NCBI RefSeq assembly: GCF_032854445.1
Contig: NC_088296.1
Span: 26,035,448-26,099,447 of the forward strand
Direction: 5' to 3'
Length of the DNA: 64,000 bases
Source: Liolophura sinensis
Taxonomy: Eukaryota; Mollusca; Polyplacophora; Chitonida; Chitonidae
In this document: positions 60,470 to 64,000 of the stretch, one piece after another
Position numbering within the stretch: the first letter of the stretch is position 1
Layout of the letters: each line of letters starts with the position of its first letter
Program-made: the position numbers and the translations under genes
Notes under the pieces: model-generated
The model's database searches: none
What the model saw: the letters and a program-made list of their open reading frames with translations, nothing else
What the model was told of the DNA's origin: nothing

Positions 60470-62030
60470 TGGGGTTTTGTTGGATGTGGTTTGTTGAGAG
60501 GGTTTTGTTGTGTAGGGTTTTGATGGATGGGTTTTGTTGGGTGAGGTTTTGTTCAGTAGAATTTTGTTGGGTGTGGTTTGTTCAGGAGAGTTTTGTTGTG
60601 TGGGTTTTGTTCAATAGAGTTTTGATGGGTGGGGTTTTGTTGTGTACAGTTTTGTTGGGTGAGGGTTTGTTCTGTACAGTTTTGTTGGGTGAGGTTTTGT
60701 TCAGTAGAGTTTTGTTGGGGTTTGGTTCAGTAGAGTTTTGTTGTTTGAGGTTTTGTTCAGTGAAGTTTTATTGGGTGAGGTTTCGTTGGGTGAGGCTTTG
60801 ATGAGTGGGGTTTTGTTCAGTTGAGTTTTGTTGGGTGAGATTATGGACTTGGAATGACCTTTACGGACTATGAATGTCATAGTGTCAGGCATGACACTTA
60901 TATTTGTTAAGTAGACTTTTGTTGGGTAAGGTTTTGTTCTGTAGAGATTTCACGGGTGAGGTTTTGTTGAGTAGAGTTTTGTTCGGTGGCTTTTGGTTCA
61001 GTAGAGTTTTGTTTGGTGGTTTTTGGTTCAGAGTTTTATTGGGTAAGGTTATGTACAGTAGAGTTTTGTTGGGTAGGGTTTTGTTGAGTGGGGTTTTATT
61101 CAGTCGAGTGAGACTTTGTTCAATAGAGTTTTGTTGAGTGAGGTTTGGGTTCAGTAGAGATTTGTTGGGTGAGGGTTTATTCAGTCAAGTTTTTTTGGGT
61201 AAGATTTGTTCAGTTTAGTTTTGTTGGGTCAGGTTTTGTTCAGTAGAGTTTTGTTGGGTCAGGTTTTGTTAGGTGAGGTTTTGTTGGGTGAGGTTAGGGT
61301 TAGTTGAGTTTTATTGGGCGAGGTTTTGTTCTGTAGAGTTTTGTTGGGTGGAGCTTTGCTGTTTTGGGTTTTGATGGATGGGGTTTTGTTGAGTAGGGTT
61401 TTGTTGGGTGGGGGTTTTGTTGGGTCAGGTTTCTTGGAGTGGGATTTTGTTGAGTGGGGTTTTGTTCAGTCGAGTTTTGTTGGGTGAGGTTTTGTTTTGT
61501 AGAGTTTAGTTGGGTGGGGTTTTGTTGTGTTGGGTTTTGTTGAATAGGGTTTTGTTGGGTGGGGTTTCTTTGAGTGAGGTTTTGTTGGATGGGGTTTTGT
61601 TGGACTGTGTTTTTTGGGTGTGATTGTTTGACAGGTCTCCCTAGCTGCAGTTTCGGTGTATGAGGTTTTGTTGTGGAGGGTTTTGTTGTGTATAGTTTTG
61701 ATGGATGGGTTTTGCTGGGAGGGGTTTTGTTGTGTTGGGTTTTTATGGATAGGTTTTGTTGGGAGGGATTTTGTTCAATAGAGTTTTGTTGAGTGAGGTT
61801 TTGTTGTATGGAGTTTATGGTAGTAGAGTTGAGTAGAGTATTGTAGAGTAGTGGTTTGTTGCATGGGTTTCGTTGGGTGCAGCCTTGTTGTATAGGGTTT
61901 TGTTGTGTATGGTTTTGATGAATGGGTTTTGTTGAGGAAAATTTGTTGGATGATTTTTTTTTTCAGTAGAGTTTTGTTGGGTGACGTTTTGTTGTGTTGG
62001 GTTTTGATGGATGGGGCTTTGTTGTATGGG
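60470..62030. repeat. G/T-rich irregular minisatellite
   Basis: Variants of TTTTGTTGGGTGAGG and TTTTGTTCAGTAGAG, unit about 14-20 bp, with strong strand asymmetry (almost no C on the + strand). Confidence 0.92.
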
Positions 62031-62034
62031 GTTT

Positions 62035-62236
62035 TGTCAACATTGCGGTCACTGTGAGGTCAAGTCCAGCTCATGCTGGCTTCCTCTCCCGGTGTAGGTC
62101 TGCCAGTAACCTGCGGTTGATCGTGGCTTTCCCCGAGCTCTGTCCGGTTTTCTCCCATCATAATACTGGTCGTCGTCATATAAGTAAAATATTCTTAAGT
62201 ACGGAGTAAAACACCTATCAAATAAATAAATAAAAA
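62035..62236 (+). mobile_element. 5'-truncated tRNA-derived SINE
   Basis: It begins within the head at ATTGCGGTCACTGTGAGGTC (B-box region), continues CTCATGCTGGCTTCCTCTCC, and ends in a CAAATAAATAAATAAAA tail. Same family as the element at 32031. Confidence 0.78.
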
Positions 62237-62695
62237 CAATATTATCCATGTGCCCTGGCTATCTGATACAAGGGTAGGAGGGCCTGTATGATCCAGTAAA
62301 TGGCAAAGTCACATAGGACAACTATTAACTGCTGAATAACTATCTTCTGTCTGGGTTACTTAAAGGTTCCACAATTTATTGCTGTGGATGTACGTGAACT
62401 GTGTCTGCCTGTGCTTCAGGTCAGGCCAGCCTGGTGTGTCTGACAACAGTAGCAGTAATGGTAAAGTTCATGGCTAGACAAGTGCTTGTTCATGCCACAC
62501 CGTGATATAACGTGTAAACCTGCTGTAATGACTTCTTCGTCTAATGTTCACCATTTATTGCATTTACAGCCTGTGGTTAAGGGAGGTTGTTCTTCTTATA
62601 TTCTGACCATGTCTGCAATCTTCTGGGGCCAAATTAACAATCAGGAACCATCAGCCACAAATCATAATATTGGTCACGTCAGTCCCTGTGTTATT
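62237..62695. other. Intron 14 end, no feature seen
   Basis: Unique DNA between the SINE and the duplicated acceptor region. Confidence 0.45.
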
Positions 62696-62779
62696 TACAA
62701 GCAGCACAGACATTTGTACATGTATGACTCTTGTAGATTGGCCAGTGCAGCAAGCAAACTGTCTGCCTGACACTAGTTA
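62696..62779 (+). pseudogene. Decayed duplicate of the exon 15 acceptor and exon start
   Basis: GTTATTTACAAGCAGCACAG, TGACTCTTGTAG and GCAGCAAGCAAACTGTCTGCCTGAC are repeated 80-90 bp downstream as TTATTTACAAACAACACATA, TGACTGTTGTAG and GCCGTAAGCGAGCTGTCTACCTGAC. The upstream copy ends early (ACTAGTTA) and does not encode the RRM-like segment. Confidence 0.82.
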
Positions 62780-62816
62780 TTTACAAACAACACATACATT
62801 TGTGTGACTGTTGTAG

Positions 62817-62942
62817 GTGGACGAGTGCCGTAAGCGAGCTGTCTACCTGACAAATCTCCCTGGTACCACAACCACACGGCGCCTTGAAGGATTGTTTGAA
62901 TCTGAGGCTGATTGTGAAATTGATGAGATTTGCCTCCTTAAG
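62817..62942 (+). CDS. LRR gene exon 15: start of RRM-like fold
   Basis: Acceptor tgtgactgttgtag, donor gtgagt at 62943; 42 codons, phase 0 to 0. It encodes RAVYLTNLPG followed by a helix (RRLEGLFESEAD) and a second strand (IDEICLLK). VYLTNL fits the RNP2 strand of an RNA-recognition motif ([ILV]-[FY]-[ILV]-x-N-L), and the order strand, helix, strand is right for the first half of an RRM. The second half (RNP1) would be in exons beyond the window, so this is a partial call. Confidence 0.8.
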
Positions 62943-63057
62943 GTGAGTCTGTTTTTTAGTAAATAAAAAGTACTTTAAGAATAAGCAAAGTCTTTAAGAA
63001 TTTTATGATGTGTGAAATTGTGTAATGGATAACATACTTTTTATTTTTCAATTATAT

Positions 63058-64000
63058 TCCCACCTGGCCTATTCCTGCCCTGGCCTATTTCCTGTAGTGA
63101 CCTATTCCTGCCCTGGCCTATTCCTACAGTGACCTATTCCTGCTGTGACCAATTCATTCCCTGGCCTACTCCTACGATGACCTATTCCTGCTTTGGCCTA
63201 TTCCTACAGTGACCTATTCCTGCCTATTCCTTCCCGGTCCCTGTCCCTGCCTTGGCCTATTTCTACACTGACCTACTCCTGCCCATGCCTATTGTGGCGT
63301 ATTCCTGCCTTGGCCTATTCCTACAGTGACCTATTGCTGCTCTGACCTACTCTTGCCCTCTCCCTACCCTGACTTATTTCTGCTGTGACCCATTCCTGCC
63401 CAGACCTATTACTGCCCTGATGTGTTTCTGCTCAGGCCTACATGTATTGTATTCCTGCCTTAAACTCTTCCTTCCCTCTCTCTGCCCTGACCTTCCCGGC
63501 CTGACCTATTTCTGCTCTGCCCCATTCATGTCCTGGTCTATTCCTGCCCTAACCCATTTCTGCTCTGGCCTATTCCTGTCCTGGCATCTTCCTGCACTGA
63601 CCTGTTCCTGCCCTAACCTATTCCTGCTCTGGCCTATTCTTGCTCTGAGCTATCCCTGCCCTTATCTATCTCTACACTGACCCATTACTACCCTACCCTA
63701 TTCGTGCACTGGCCTGTTCCTGCTCTGACCTATTTTTGCTCTGACTTATTCCTGCTCTGAGCCATTCCTTCCCTAAGCTATTTCTGACGTAACCCATTTC
63801 TACCCTGACCTATTTCTGCCCTAACCTATTCCTACCCTGATCTACATATATTCCTGCCCTAACCTATTTCCATTCTGACCCATTACTGTTCTTACCTATT
63901 GCTGCACTGGCTTATTCCTGCCCTGACCTATTCCTGACCTAACCCATTTCTGCCCTGATCTTTTCCTGCCCTAACCTATTTCTGACCTGGCCTATTCATG
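63058..64000. repeat. Pyrimidine-rich repeat, about 12/24-bp unit
   Basis: Degenerate CCTATTCCTGCCCTGA units continue to the window end, in intron 15. Confidence 0.9.

Larger units (their letters stand above)
32876..64000 (+). other. Gene span: LRR protein with lipidation signal and RRM-like end, 3'-incomplete
   Basis: Fifteen exons with matching phases encode about 875 residues, and the gene continues past the window. Layout: residues 1-6 MGCSGS (Gly2 myristoylation and Cys3 palmitoylation signal by type); a polar, probably disordered region to about 185; a helix; about 18 leucine-rich repeats of roughly 28 residues, ribonuclease-inhibitor style (LDVSNNQLG, LDISNNHIS, LDLSNNQVG, LNLSHNNID), from about 220 to 715; then a mixed segment; then an RRM-like start (VYLTNL, residues 842-847). 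By its domains it should be a membrane-tethered scaffold; the function is unknown to me. Exon borders often fall after LRR asparagines, giving modular exons. The introns are packed with minisatellites, several derived from the exon ends. Confidence 0.8.

Overview
The window is nuclear DNA of an animal, most likely a mollusc or another lophotrochozoan. The evidence is GT-AG introns, two spliced genes, several tRNA-derived SINE copies of a kind I associate with molluscs, and TTAA-flanked MITEs. There are no bacterial operons. Everything below was read by eye; array borders and copy counts are approximate.

Gene 1 (about 66 to 14435, + strand, 5' end outside the window) is an RFX5/RFX7-type transcription factor, closest to RFX7. 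Three exons are visible. The first (about 66-150) carries the end of the winged-helix DNA-binding domain (YCYSGLRK) and a PxLPxL ankyrin-docking motif. The second (6071-6275) carries the conserved helical segment after that domain. The third (9211-14435) is one 5.2 kb terminal exon encoding a very long Ser/Pro-rich tail. The first visible exon is preceded by a U12-type branch-point sequence (TCCTTAAC) and has no usable AG, so a minor-class AT-AC intron is likely.

Between the genes (about 14.4-32.8 kb) there is no convincing coding sequence. There are minisatellites, two SINEs, a 651-bp TTAA-flanked MITE, and a 45-bp array that repeats the full CRE octamer TGACGTCA about 32 times.

Gene 2 (32876 to beyond 64000, + strand) has 15 visible coding exons that join in phase into about 875 residues. 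It starts MGCSGS (a myristoylation/palmitoylation-like N-terminus), has a disordered linker, then about 18 ribonuclease-inhibitor-type leucine-rich repeats, and enters an RRM-like fold where the window ends. I do not recognise a named orthologue.

About half of the window (my sum is roughly 34 kb) is tandem repeat, in more than 30 unrelated families. The most interesting observation is in gene 2. In five of its 14 visible introns the tandem array is visibly built from the end of the preceding exon plus its 5' splice site. In two more introns the acceptor plus exon start is duplicated and decayed. In one case (after the exon ending at 54999) the unit is 42 bp and stays in frame with further GT donors, so alternative donor choice could add 14-residue modules to the protein.
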